From: Lateolabrax maculatus
Taxonomy: Eukaryota > Chordata > Actinopteri > Acropomatiformes > Lateolabracidae
Assembly: GCA_031216445.1 (NCBI GenBank)
Contig: CM062197.1
Location: 26,438,001 to 26,502,000, forward strand
Length of the DNA stretch: 64,000 nt
Reading direction: 5' to 3'
Position numbers and translations under genes: made by a program. The notes under the pieces were generated by a model. That model ran no database searches. It was not told the origin of the DNA and saw only the letters and a program-made list of their open reading frames with translations. Positions 1 through 8,919 of this stretch are shown here, one piece after another; position 1 is the first letter of the stretch, and each line of letters opens with the position of its first letter.

Positions 1-1197
1 GCTGAGTTCAACAGAATCGCAAGTAAGAATCTTGAGGGAGACTTCTTTGAGGCTCTGGACCAGTATACCCCACGTTTCATTGAACTTTTCAAAACAAGAA
101 GGGGAACTGTTGGCCAGAAGCTCAGTGAGCTGATGCAGCACATGAGCTGGATGGTAAGTAGGTTAATTTTGCTTTTGATCTGTGTGATAGTTCATCAATC
201 AAGTTCTAAATGAGATGATCCAGCCCAACCTATTCTATTTCCTGTCTGACTTGTGCTTGTGCCTTGCAAATTACTCTGTTAACTGGTCTTTTCTCTCTCT
301 GTGTATCATTAGACACCAGACGTGACAGTACTTCGCTCTGTTGTCCTCAAAGGCATTCCTATTTTACTTGGTGACGACTCCAGTGAATTCTTCAAGACAT
401 GCTCTGTAAGTACTTGCACATAAGAAAAAGTTTGGTCTGCATTAAAATAGAACTATATCTGTGCTGACATAGAAGATGTAATTTTATCTGCACAATATAC
501 AATATACATTTTGTACAGTGATTGATGTATTTTGTATGGCAATTCCTCCACAGCTAATCTGAGAGGTATTTAAACAGCCAGTAAATAAAAATGAAATTTG
601 CCACATAAACGTTGTACACATTAATTAATTGTAAATCTAAGGAGCAGGAGTCCAGGCTGAAAAGTCAGTGTCACTGTTTAAGAATATATGGACCTTGTGG
701 ACCATAGCTTTAGTTTAATCATACCACATTTATTTTGTTGGTTATATTGTAACAATCCAGTGTGAACACATATTTAAAACCATATTCCCTAGCAAATGCT
801 TTCAACATTAAAAATGAATGTTTAGAAGAGCATAAATTGCCATGCTGAAGAATGTGTGTGTGTGTCTTTGTAGGGTACAGCGAGAGACGAGGCCCTAGAA
901 TGCACTGTCGGTGTGCTGACAGTTGTCAGTGAAGATAATCCTCATGAGGGTCCAAGTTCAGTAGACCTCCAGCCCATCTCCACTGCCATCATTCTGGAGG
1001 GAGGTATCATCATGGATCATATAAAAAAACTTGCCTCAGGCAGTTTGTCTGTTATTTGGGCTTACATATGCTTTGCATTTGGATTACCCAAAATGCATGG
1101 CAAATACACTCAACTTCATTCAGACTGTGATGCTTGGACTGGGAAAGCAAACCTCCCACCAAAACTGTTAACTTTGAAGAACAGTCTACTGGGTTAG
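1..1197 (+). pseudogene. SAMD3-like pseudogene, unit 0, last three exons only
   Basis: The window opens inside an exon that ends at 153 before a GTAAGT donor. The next exon is 313-405 (31 codons) and the last is 874-1197, ending in TAG. All three are phase 0, and acceptors TAG precede 313 and 874. The last exon encodes the conserved C-terminal block that contains residues ICFAFGLP and ends in LKNSLLG. I recognise this region from fish genes named sterile alpha motif domain-containing protein 3-like. Introns are 159 and 468 bases. Unit 0 shares Ala (GKANL) with unit 1, where all later units have Glu. The upstream part lies outside the window. It is called a pseudogene because every complete copy in the array is broken upstream. 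Confidence 0.72.
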
Positions 1198-2539
1198 ACC
1201 AGTAAAGAGCCATCAGCTGTCAGATAGCACTTTGTAAATTATGCAGCAGTTAATGTTCTCCTGTTATCAGAGAAAGTTTTATGCTTTCATGCAACTGAGC
1301 TGGCTTGTTTATGATCTCAAAAAAAAAAAAAATTCTATTAAAGTGTACCATGTTATGCTAGTATGCTAATGGTGGAAATAGCGCCACCTTGTGTTGCAAA
1401 GAGTTGTTAGATAATGTTGTCAGAAAGGAACCTAGCAAGGTTGACCTGTTTACATTTGTGTTTTGGGAAAACTTTTAATTATAGTAGTTATAATGTAGTA
1501 CAAATACAAAACCCAAGGAGTGATGTTTTTCTGTGTTGGTTTAAACCTTGGACTGATGCTCGCTTTGGGACACAAAAGCATTTGTTGTACTTTCAGTTTT
1601 GATCAGAAATGCAATGATTTTGCATGCACTGAAGTCCTGTAATTATCAGGTGTTTACCTGTTTAATATTGTGAGACTGTTACATGCATAGAATTAGCTCA
1701 CAAAAATGTGGTTTTATTTTTGCCATGTCCATGTCATGTTCTACAGTCAAATCAAACCACAAGTTTGTTGTTTAGCTGCTGTTTTGTACTTGAATGTACA
1801 AGAAAGTGATACTTGGGAACAGAACACTTGAGGCTGAATAATAGATTTAATGCATATTGTTATTACAATAGCCTAACAGACATAGATCACACTATGAGCA
1901 ATTTTACAACTAGCTTTAAAATACATTAAATATGACAAGAGGATAGAGAACAGTAATTTTATTGTTTATTGTAAGGTTATTACATGAGTGATAAAACACA
2001 CATTTTATATTGGAGAATTGGAATCAAAAGTAACAATAGCGAACATTTATTGTTCAGCCTAGATCTGTCAGTGATGCAATTATTTTTTTAATAAATGTTG
2101 TAATGCAGCTGAACAAACCCAGTGAGTGTTCTTTTAAAGTATATGTTTGTGGTGTTTTTCCCTTTATTAGGTAATAACAGCTAAAATAGATAAGAAATGG
2201 GAGAAGGACAAGGACCCATTCAAGGAAATTGGTTTGTTTAATTTAACTGAACTGAAATGAACTGAAAAAAAATGAGTGAGTAGTAAGTAGTAGGTATCAT
2301 AATTCTAAGTGGGGTTAAATTTGTATCAAGCAGTCCACACAAAATGAAAAAATTAAGTTAACACTAAGCATGGCTATTAAGTTACATGAACTTTTTTTTT
2401 TTTTTTTTAGTTGTACTACTTGATTTGGTACTGCACACTTAAAATAAACAAGCTTTTCTAACTCACTATTCTTAAGATTACTTTGCTTAATTTGCAACGA
2501 GTTTGCATACTTTTTTTAAGTAAGGTCAACTAATTAGAT
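1198..2539 (+). other. 3' untranslated / non-coding 3' part of the transposon, unit 0
   Basis: There is no credible gene here. After the stop codon there is an ATTAAA-type signal just past an A-rich tract near 1320, and a canonical AATAAA at 2090-2095. From about 2350 to 2540 the sequence becomes rich in short AAGTTAAC / AAGTTACATGAAC-like words and includes a T tract at 2391-2409. That resembles the subterminal repeats of CACTA-like transposons. A 62-residue open frame at 1414-1602 has no recognisable content. Confidence 0.5.
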
Positions 2540-2548
2540 TTTACAGTG

Positions 2549-3099
2549 AGTATACGTACACACGTCTCCCGCAGAGCTATGTTGAAAGTCCCTCAATATT
2601 CAGTCGAGTATTGGCTAATGACCTGCAACACCTAGACGTGTCCAGTACAGTACTACAATATGTAGATGATCTCTTGATATGTAGCACCTCCAAAGCTCAA
2701 TGTGCACAAGACTCAGTCTCAGCCCTGATGGCTTTAGAAAAGGGGGCTCACAAGGTGAGTAAAAATAAATTACAGTTTTGCCAGACACAGGTTGAATACT
2801 TAGGTAGACAACTCTGTGGCACTAAATGAGCTATAGTGCCCTCACAAATTGAGGCAGTATCGAAAGCTCCCAAACCACAAACGGTGAGACACATGTCGTC
2901 ATTTCTGCCATCTCAGCTTTACTAGAAGCCATACACCATCCAAAAGTGTTAGCCATCATTAAATGCGTAGCTCATCAAAAAACGAATTCCCTGATAGCTA
3001 AAGGCAACAACTTAGCAGATGAAGCCGCAAAACGCATAGCTACACCCACCTGTATAGGACCACTGCTAGTAGCTGGAGATTGTGAACCACTGACAAACT
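2549..3099 (+). mobile_element. ERV pol fragment: RT palm C-half and RNase H tail, unit 0
   Basis: The sequence starts at the target-site duplication of the inner transposon and is open to 2829. It contains the reverse-transcriptase active-site motif YVDD at 2659-2670, preceded by an LPQ-S-like turn typical of gammaretroviral RT. The frame stops at TGA. About 100 bases later another frame (2946 onward) resembles the C-terminal part of retroviral RNase H, with the NLADEAAKR motif holding a likely catalytic Asp. The RT thumb/connection and most of RNase H are missing, so this is a dead remnant. Confidence 0.8.
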
Positions 3100-3109
3100 T
3101 ATATATATA

Positions 3110-3153
<44 letters not shown>
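3100..3153. repeat. (TA)n microsatellite inside ERV pol, unit 0
   Basis: This is an alternating TA tract with one fixed GA interruption near its left end. It lies between RNase H and integrase remnants, recurs at the same place in every unit and varies in length. Confidence 0.95.
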
Positions 3154-3156
<3 letters not shown>

Positions 3157-3164
3157 CTATATAT

Positions 3165-3659
3165 ATGTGCTGCTATGTAATAGCAGCACAACATCAGGCA
3201 AGTCCATATGCACATTCTGTATGGGCAAAAAGGGGGGCAAGTATAATCACTGAAGAAGGTCCATCACATGGGCTATGGCGAAGTGCACATGGACATATTG
3301 TCCTCCCAACATCTTTGGTACAGGTTGCTACACGTAGTGCGCATGGTCAGGACCATTGCACAAGTGGGGAGGTGTTGAGACGCCTTCAAGCAGTCTGGTG
3401 GTCACCATTTTTCCGACCTGCGTTTGTAGCTGAGACAATAAAAAAAGCCCTAAAAATGCTAGGAATCAAACAGAAGTTCAGATGTGTGTATCACCCACAG
3501 TCACAGAGAGTAGTGGAAAGGGCAAATGGCATGCTAAAAGCAAAACTTGCAAAAATTAGAGCAGACAGTCAGTATAAAATCAATTGGGTAGATGCATTGC
3601 CACTTGCTTTGATGGCTATACGAACACTAACTAACACTAACACTAAGCTAAGAGACTAA
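3165..3659 (+). mobile_element. ERV integrase: N-terminal domain joined to C-part of the core, long spacer 1
   Basis: The open frame covers an integrase N-terminal zinc-binding region up to about 3437 (HGHIVLP, GEVLRRLQ). It then jumps to the C-terminal part of the catalytic core. That part contains a VVERANG segment, where the catalytic Glu of the D,D-35-E triad normally sits. The core region bearing the two catalytic Asp residues is missing, so the enzyme is inactive. The A-rich joint at about 3438-3447 marks this older internal deletion, shared with the second long spacer. Confidence 0.75.
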
Positions 3660-3699
3660 CACATCTAATACCACACGAGGCACTTACAGGGAGACCGAT

Positions 3700-4015
3700 G
3701 CCGGTTCCCTTTTGTAGAGGGCCGTATGCGAGCAATGTGAACGAGAACTAACATGCTACCTACGACACCTAACGCAAATACACAAAGCTGTGCTCCAACA
3801 GGTAAAAGCTGTGTCTGAGGACAGAGACGCTGACATTCCAGAGCAGCTAAGGAGAGTTGAACCTGGAGACTGGGTCTACGTAAAGGTGTTCAAACGAAAG
3901 TGGGACCAACCAAGGTGAGAAGGACCCTTTAAGGTTATCCTAACTACCCCAACTGCGCTGAAAGTAGAGGGTAAGAAATGTTGGTTCCATTTAAACCATT
4001 GCTGCAGAGCGAGGG
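3700..4015 (+). mobile_element. ERV integrase C-terminal domain remnant, long spacer 1
   Basis: Broken frames read a gammaretroviral-type integrase C-terminal domain. There is an EPGDWVYVK segment, then KWDQPR, an in-frame TGA at 3916-3918, and a GPF motif matching the GPY/F signature. The frame is closed at several points. Confidence 0.65.
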
Positions 4016-4410
4016 ATCCAGGTGAGACAGCAAGGGCACAGCACGATCCAGAAAGGGACGGTGAAGCCTCCCAACTGGAAGATAGACAGCTTCAAGATCC
4101 AAGGACAAAGATGATCACAGAGACTGGCTGAGAGGAGGAGTACCAGTAAACAACGTAATCACACTCACGTATATAAAGTCAGCTCAATACAATCAAACAT
4201 TGACATTAGGACCAGAAGGCATAAAAATAGACACGCATGTGGTTCACAGACAATGCCTAAAAGAAGGGACAGTGATGGTAGTGGTACAATGTTCACGAAA
4301 TCAATGCACATAGATAAACCTACACCAAACCATGACAGCTGAAGAAGCAACCAAATTGACCCAAATTTAAGTAAAATGAGGTGTCTGAGCTGAGAGATGT
4401 CTCTCCCATG
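4016..4410 (+). other. Unassigned ERV 3' region (possible env remnant)
   Basis: About 400 bases lie between integrase and the LTR. By position this is where env should be, but no open frame, transmembrane segment or envelope motif is recognisable. It is probably a short degraded remnant after a large deletion. Confidence 0.3.
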
Positions 4411-4822
4411 TGTGTCCAATGTTTAGATACTTGTGTGGATCCAATGTTTAGATACTTGTGTGGGAAATGTTTAGATAAGCCTATGTCCAAGGTCTGGCTA
4501 CTTTCATAGATGGGTGCCCCTTGGGGGTTGTTTTCCTAAAGTTCCAAAGAGATGAGATCAGTTTCAACCTGAACTATAGGTTCCACCTTCCCTTTCTGTA
4601 AAATAGCCATGTATGGTTATGAGGTTGGCTCTGAGCCTATCTTGTCACCACACATTAGCTATACCATGAGGCTTTAAAAGGTGTAGTTTGAGTGGAAAAC
4701 GGAGGAGATTCACATTGGCTTCGGATCTTCTCACAGGCAATCCATGGTGCTTGTTTTGACGCTGTACTTTTTGTAATAAACCTTTTTATACAACTAAGTC
4801 GGTGTCAGCGGAGATTCCTTCA
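4411..4822 (+). mobile_element. Retroviral LTR, long spacer 1
   Basis: This segment of about 410 bases begins with TG and ends with CA. Two near-exact 25-base direct repeats lie at 4416-4440 and 4441-4464, as in U3 enhancers. A TTTAAAA TATA-like element is at 4673-4679 and AATAAA at 4775-4780, close to a plausible R/U5 end. It lies downstream of integrase. Exact borders are inferred. No tRNA primer-binding site (TGG...) follows it. Confidence 0.6.
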
Positions 4823-4849
4823 TCATCATCACATCATCGCTACAGAAGA

Positions 4850-5462
4850 TACAACACAGCCAACCCGTCTCAGACAGCTAAGGTCGCAAAAGGAGGAAGC
4901 ATTTAGGAGTGGAGACAGAAGCAGGTTCAAAGAGGCAAAGTACAGGTTTAGCAAGGAGGTGAGGGGAGCTAAACGACTGTATTCTGAGAAACTCCAACAC
5001 CAGTTCTCAGCCAAGGACTCTGCTTCTGTCTGGAAGGGGCTCAGAGAGCTCACCCATTACAAACCCAGAGCCCCCCACTCTGCTAACGACTTGCGCCTGT
5101 CCAACAATCTGAACAAGTTCTACTGTCGTTTCGAAAGACAATGGGACAGTCCAGACACAATCCCCTGGGACTCCATCCACCAGCCCCAGGCCACCAGCTT
5201 CATCTCTCCCACCACTGCAGGGGCCTGGGCCTCTCCACAACTTCAAACCTCAGAGGCCCCCTTCCCGTCCACAGTGACACCTCTCTCAATCCTGGAGAGG
5301 GATGTTAACAGACAATACAAGAGACAGAACCTCCACAAAGCAGCCGGGCCAGACTCTGTCTCTCCATCCACCCTGAAGCACTGTGCTGACCAGCTGTCTC
5401 TGGTGTTCACAGATATCTTTAACACTTCACTGGAGATATCCCACATACCAGCCTGCTTCAAA
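4850..5462 (+). mobile_element. L2/CR1-type LINE ORF2 fragment
   Basis: The frame running through here encodes the region just before and at the start of a non-LTR reverse transcriptase. A basic linker (KRLYSEKLQ, VWKGLRELT, NKFYCRFE) is followed by the KAAGPDSVSP motif and FTDIFNTSLE, ending at IPACFK. This arrangement is typical of fish L2/CR1-clade LINEs (Maui-like). Both ends are truncated, with no endonuclease and no RT catalytic motif. The open frame begins upstream within the LTR at 4692, so the 266-residue ORF is an accidental LTR-LINE fusion. Confidence 0.7.
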
Positions 5463-5671
5463 TGTTCCAGCAAGAGATACTGTAAGACTTAAAGCACACT
5501 GGCAGACGAAGAGAAAGACAAAAGACACTCACATATGTGCAGCCTGCAGTATACTGGATCCAATGGCCAGCTGACTCAGAACTTGCACACCAATGGAGTG
5601 TGTGAAAAGCCTGGATACAGAAAGAACTGCCCACAGCACAAGAACCACGACTGCCGCTGCACTGCACTCTG
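5463..5671 (+). mobile_element. ERV gag nucleocapsid zinc-knuckle remnant
   Basis: One frame near 5598-5635 reads CEKPGYRKNCP, which resembles the second half of a retroviral CCHC knuckle. The first Cys and the His appear replaced, so metal binding is lost. It lies just upstream of the pro/pol frame, as nucleocapsid should. Confidence 0.45.
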
Positions 5672-6529
5672 ATGTATGATGAGACTCAGCAACATACTGA
5701 CTACAAAGAATGCTGGACAGAGTTGATTACAGGCAAAATATTATCTGTAATATGTCAAGACCTGTATGTTGGACCACAAGGACCAGCAGCAGCAGTTACT
5801 CTACCACCAGAACTACGTCCCTGGTTTCAAGTCACCAGCTCCGTCCCACATGTTACACTCCTGATAGCTAATCGACATGAATCACGTGACCTAGGACCGA
5901 TGGTGAAGGCAGCACTACAAGTGACTGTATGGAAACCAACTCAGAACACGCATGTGCAGTCATCCTCCGATGGACAATATGTGAAAATATTTCTGCGAGC
6001 ATATGACAAAGGAACAAGAGCCCAAGTGCTACTAAGTCAGAGATTCCCTACTCAACTGCCACTCTCAGAAGAACATAGTGTGCTACTACATCAGATACCA
6101 CATGAGTTATGGTCACATCATAAAACAGATGTAGGGCTAGTTAGGTCAGCACAGCCAGTTCACATCAAAGCAAAAGAGGGCATTGTGTTGCCATACCAAA
6201 AACAATATCCCATTAAACCACACCAAATAGCAGGTATAAGACCCACCATCAAGGGCTTGGTAGCAGCAGGTGTGTTAAAACCAACAAAAAGTCTGTGTAA
6301 TACACCAACTTGTCCAATAAAACAAAATAAACTCTAGTGACTATCGATTGGTGCATGATTTGTGCGCCATTAATTCCACTGTAGATGCAGAAGTACCTGT
6401 GGTTCCAGACCCACATACTTTGCTTTCTAATATCCCACATGACGCCTGTTGGTACACAGCATTTGTTAGTGTGCCATTACACCCAGATTCACAGTATCTG
6501 TTTGCTTTTACATATCAAGGACAGCAGTA
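5672..6529 (+). mobile_element. ERV pro/pol: linker and RT N-terminal half, long spacer 1
   Basis: An open frame at 5672-6337 begins with a region I cannot assign firmly (possible protease/linker, no DTG/DSG seen). It continues into the RT N-terminus, with KQYPIKPHQIAGIRP and NTPTCPIK matching the fingers of gammaretroviral RT. After a TAG at 6335-6337 and a frame change it resumes with DYRLVHDL, VVPDPHTLL and LHPDSQYLFAFTYQGQQYT. It ends abruptly at 6529, where the inner transposon begins. The RT C-half is found on the far side of that transposon. Confidence 0.75.
6526..6529. repeat. Target-site duplication AGTA, left side, unit 1 transposon
   Basis: AGTA sits immediately before the left terminus CACTGTAAA (6530-6538). 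It is repeated at 13770-13773 right after the right terminus. Taking out the insert and one AGTA joins the RT frame without a shift, which supports a true insertion. Confidence 0.7.
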
Positions 6530-6714
6530 CACTGTAAATGCAAACATAGTATTTAATTAAAAATAGTAAATTGACTTAAATCAGTTTTTATCAAATTGCT
6601 ATTAACACTTACTTTTAGTAAATTACTTGTAATTTGTGGTTGAAAAATCTCACCAGCTCAGTCTACTTGAACTGGATTAATTTAGAAAAAGTATGTTTTC
6701 GATAATTGTGCTTT

Positions 6715-7038
6715 TACAAGTACATTTACTCAATACTGCACTTAAGTACAAAGTACTTTAAGTACTTTACTTTTTTTTTCATATTACTGTCTACTTTTAC
6801 TCCACTACATTTTAGAGGGAAATATTGTACTTTTTACATCACTGCATATGTAATAATACATACGCGATATATAATAATAATCAGTAGTATGCTACTTTTA
6901 ATTTTAATATTTTAAGTATTTCTTTTTGTGGTTATATGTTTTTTACTTAATTGAAATTTTCACTGCAGGAGCTGTATTGTAAAAGAGTAGTTTCACGGAG
7001 TGGTATTAGTACTTTTGCTTCGATTTGAAAACTTCGCC
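6715..7038. mobile_element. Fish hAT-type MITE near the left end of the transposon
   Basis: An AT-rich block contains phrases I recognise from a very common teleost non-autonomous repeat. These are TACTTAAGTACAAAGTACTT-like runs, CTACTTTTACTCCACTACAT, and at its end GTGGTATTAGTACTTTTGCT. It lies between the left terminus and the promoter. Borders are approximate. Confidence 0.5.
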
Positions 7039-7040
7039 GG

Positions 7041-7206
7041 CTTTTTTTTTTTTTTTCCCGACCTGTGGGCATGCGCAACTCCGTCCTCTCTACGCCTGAC
7101 GGTATGTCAACAACACACCCGCAACGGACGAGGAGCTGGACCTAATCCCTGCAACAGCACTCGTTAAGGTTATTTTCAGCATTCTTGTGCTTGGCACACT
7201 CATTTG
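7041..7206 (+). promoter_or_regulatory. Candidate CpG promoter and first exon of the cargo gene, unit 1
   Basis: A CpG-containing stretch follows a T tract and holds GCATGCGCA (7069-7077), an NRF1-like site. It ends at a consensus donor, G|GTGAGTAA, with GT at 7207-7208. No long frame is seen, so the exon would be 5' UTR. The 5' boundary is unknown. The CpG-rich character continues to about 7450. Only the two long spacers contain this segment, so only units 1 and 7 can have this promoter. Confidence 0.5.
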
Positions 7207-7314
7207 GTGAGTAATATTTTACCCTTGTTTAGACCGTTTTCTTTCTGTAAGTAAGCGCCATATTTTTCGTGCTTGCTAGTAATGATGTGTGTTGTAATGT
7301 CAGCTAACGCTGCC

Positions 7315-7334
7315 TCAGAGCTATATAGCTCTGA
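7315..7334. repeat. 20-base perfect palindrome in intron 1
   Basis: The sequence TCAGAGCTATATAGCTCTGA is its own reverse complement. It is conserved at 47484-47503 in the other long spacer. No function can be assigned. Confidence 0.6.
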
Positions 7335-7726
7335 GCTAGCTGAACTATATTATGGACATAACGTGTCTTACTTTTGTCACGTTAAAGTTGAGGAGAAACT
7401 TTAGTGTAGCGGTCGTGGGCGTGCTCGTCACGTGCACGCGCACACCCGCTGTCGGAGTTGATTTTTTTTTCTGAGGCCAGTCATCTATGAGTACTCACTC
7501 ACGATGAGAGACTGATCCCGGCGGTTTGTGAGTTTCCATGAGCAGGAGGGCATTCACATGGCAGAACATCAGAACAAGTCTGGATGTATCATTTTATTTT
7601 ACGCTCGGCTGTTAAGTTAGGACTATGCTAACTTAATGTTATTTTATTTAACCCTCCTCACTTAACACTAGTCATATTTGTAGCTGTGTCGTTTCCATGG
7701 TTACCACGTTTAGCGCGCCCAATGAG

Positions 7727-8223
7727 CCGGTCACCCGCTCCACTCAGTGTGATCATTCTGCAGGATCAATGAACTGTCAGCGTGTTTAATCAATCATAAC
7801 TCTGAATACTAAACTGATTTTCACGGGATTGTTTAATGCAAACGTCACACATGTATATATAATATATATATATATATTATATATACAGATATATAGGGAG
7901 AGAGAGATAGATAGATAGATATAGATTTTCATTTTTTTCTGCTTCTCTATCATATATTAGTGTTTTTATATATGTGTGTGTGTGTGTATTATATTATATC
8001 ATACATAGCATATATCACATACCAGAATATTCTATTACCGTTATGCCTATTATGTATATTAAAATACGCCGAATCATGTGTCCGGTATCATGCCTACATG
8101 TATGACGTTTGCAGAAAAAAATCCCGTGAAAATCAGTTTAGTATTCAGAGTTATGATTAATTAAATGCATTGACACTTCATTGTACCTGCAGACAGATTA
8201 CACTGAGTGGAGCGGGTGACCGG
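7727..8223. repeat. Long inverted repeat (foldback/MITE-like) in intron 1, spacer 1
   Basis: Two arms of about 125-130 bases are near-complementary. The left arm begins CCGGTCACCCGCTCCACTCA and the right arm ends with its reverse complement at 8223. Both arms also hold a matched block around AATACTAAACTGATTTTCAC. The loop is AT-rich, with TA, GA/GATA and GT microsatellites (about 7850-7990). No clear target-site duplication is seen at the ends. Confidence 0.75.
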
Positions 8224-8226
8224 TCC

Positions 8227-8237
8227 AAGATGGCGGC
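8227..8237 (+). promoter_or_regulatory. YY1-type element AAGATGGCGGC
   Basis: This is an exact match to the YY1 core found near start sites of many vertebrate genes. It lies in a local CpG-rich stretch just after the inverted repeat and about 390 bases before exon 2. It could mark a second transcription start. It is conserved at 48551-48561. Confidence 0.45.
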
Positions 8238-8621
8238 CCCACGTCTCGTCAGCGCCAATAGGCAGTAGCGGTCGATGCGGCGTCTACTCTTTATATGTCT
8301 ATGCCGCACACTGTTTACTTGCGCAGTGCTTGTCTGATCACACGAGGAGCGCAGTGAGAGCCCGCAGATCAGATTTGGGACAGACAAAAGGGTCTCCCTG
8401 TCTGTCTTTTTATCATAGCCTGTTACCATTGCTGGCATACTCAGTGGCCTAAGTTATTCTTTAAGGTTATGTTGTCTAGAATATGTACATTACAATACTG
8501 TCTTTGTGGGTAATAGGCCTATGTTACAGTTTTCACTTGTACTGGAAACAAGATGTTTATGAGTTGTGGTGAGCTTTGGTTGTGTTAAATTGTTGTATTC
8601 TTCTTAACTGTCCCCTTCCAG

Positions 8622-8668
8622 GCTCAGGCAGATGGTGATCAATCCACAGTTCCCTTGATACCACATAA
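8622..8668 (+). other. Predicted short second exon (47 bases), unit 1
   Basis: It is bounded by a pyrimidine-rich CCTTCCAG acceptor and an AA|GTGAGTC donor. It is probably 5' UTR, since the first good ATG lies in the next exon. The identical exon occurs at 48946-48992. Confidence 0.5.
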
Positions 8669-8919
8669 GTGAGTCATTTACCATTTACCTTTTGTACTGC
8701 TGTGTTCATTTGGTAGCTGTTCTTGTCTTAAAGAAGTGAAATGATTAAAAGCTTGATAATTAGATAGATTTTTGCAAGGATTTAGTTTTTTTCTGTTGCT
8801 CTGGTATTTCAAGTCTGATACTGCATGTTAGTGTTTTTGTTTTTTGTTTCTATTTTGCCGGGCTTGATGCTAAAATGATCTTTTCTTTTCAGATTTTTCA
8901 AGAAGACAAAAAACTTCCT

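Larger units (their letters stand above)
1..2548 (+). mobile_element. Gene-carrying DNA transposon, unit 0, right-end portion
   Basis: This is the 3' portion of the inner transposon. It ends with the right terminus TTTACAGTG at 2540-2548, followed by AGTA at 2549-2552. The same right end and AGTA recur in every unit. The left end of this copy lies outside the window, so whether it was long or short cannot be said. Confidence 0.6.

Noticed and set aside
913..1197. 94-residue open frame as a separate small gene
   Set aside because: It is the main part of the last phase-0 exon of the SAMD3-like gene, with an acceptor at 873/874.
1319..1345. A-tract after the SAMD3-like stop as the poly(A) tail of a retrogene
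   Set aside because: All introns are present with good splice sites, so the units were copied as DNA.
1414..1602. 62-residue open frame repeated in every unit downstream of the SAMD3-like stop
   Set aside because: No recognisable motif. It lies in the 3' non-coding part, and its recurrence is explained by the duplication itself.
4165..4419. Minus-strand 84-residue frame with hydrophobic segments as a membrane protein
   Set aside because: It is antisense to the degraded ERV 3' region, has no start context, and duplicates exactly with the long spacer. Chance is more likely.
8207..8452. 81-residue and opposing 86-residue frames around the YY1 site
   Set aside because: They overlap each other and the inverted-repeat arm in CpG-rich DNA. 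The frame is not equally open in the second long spacer.
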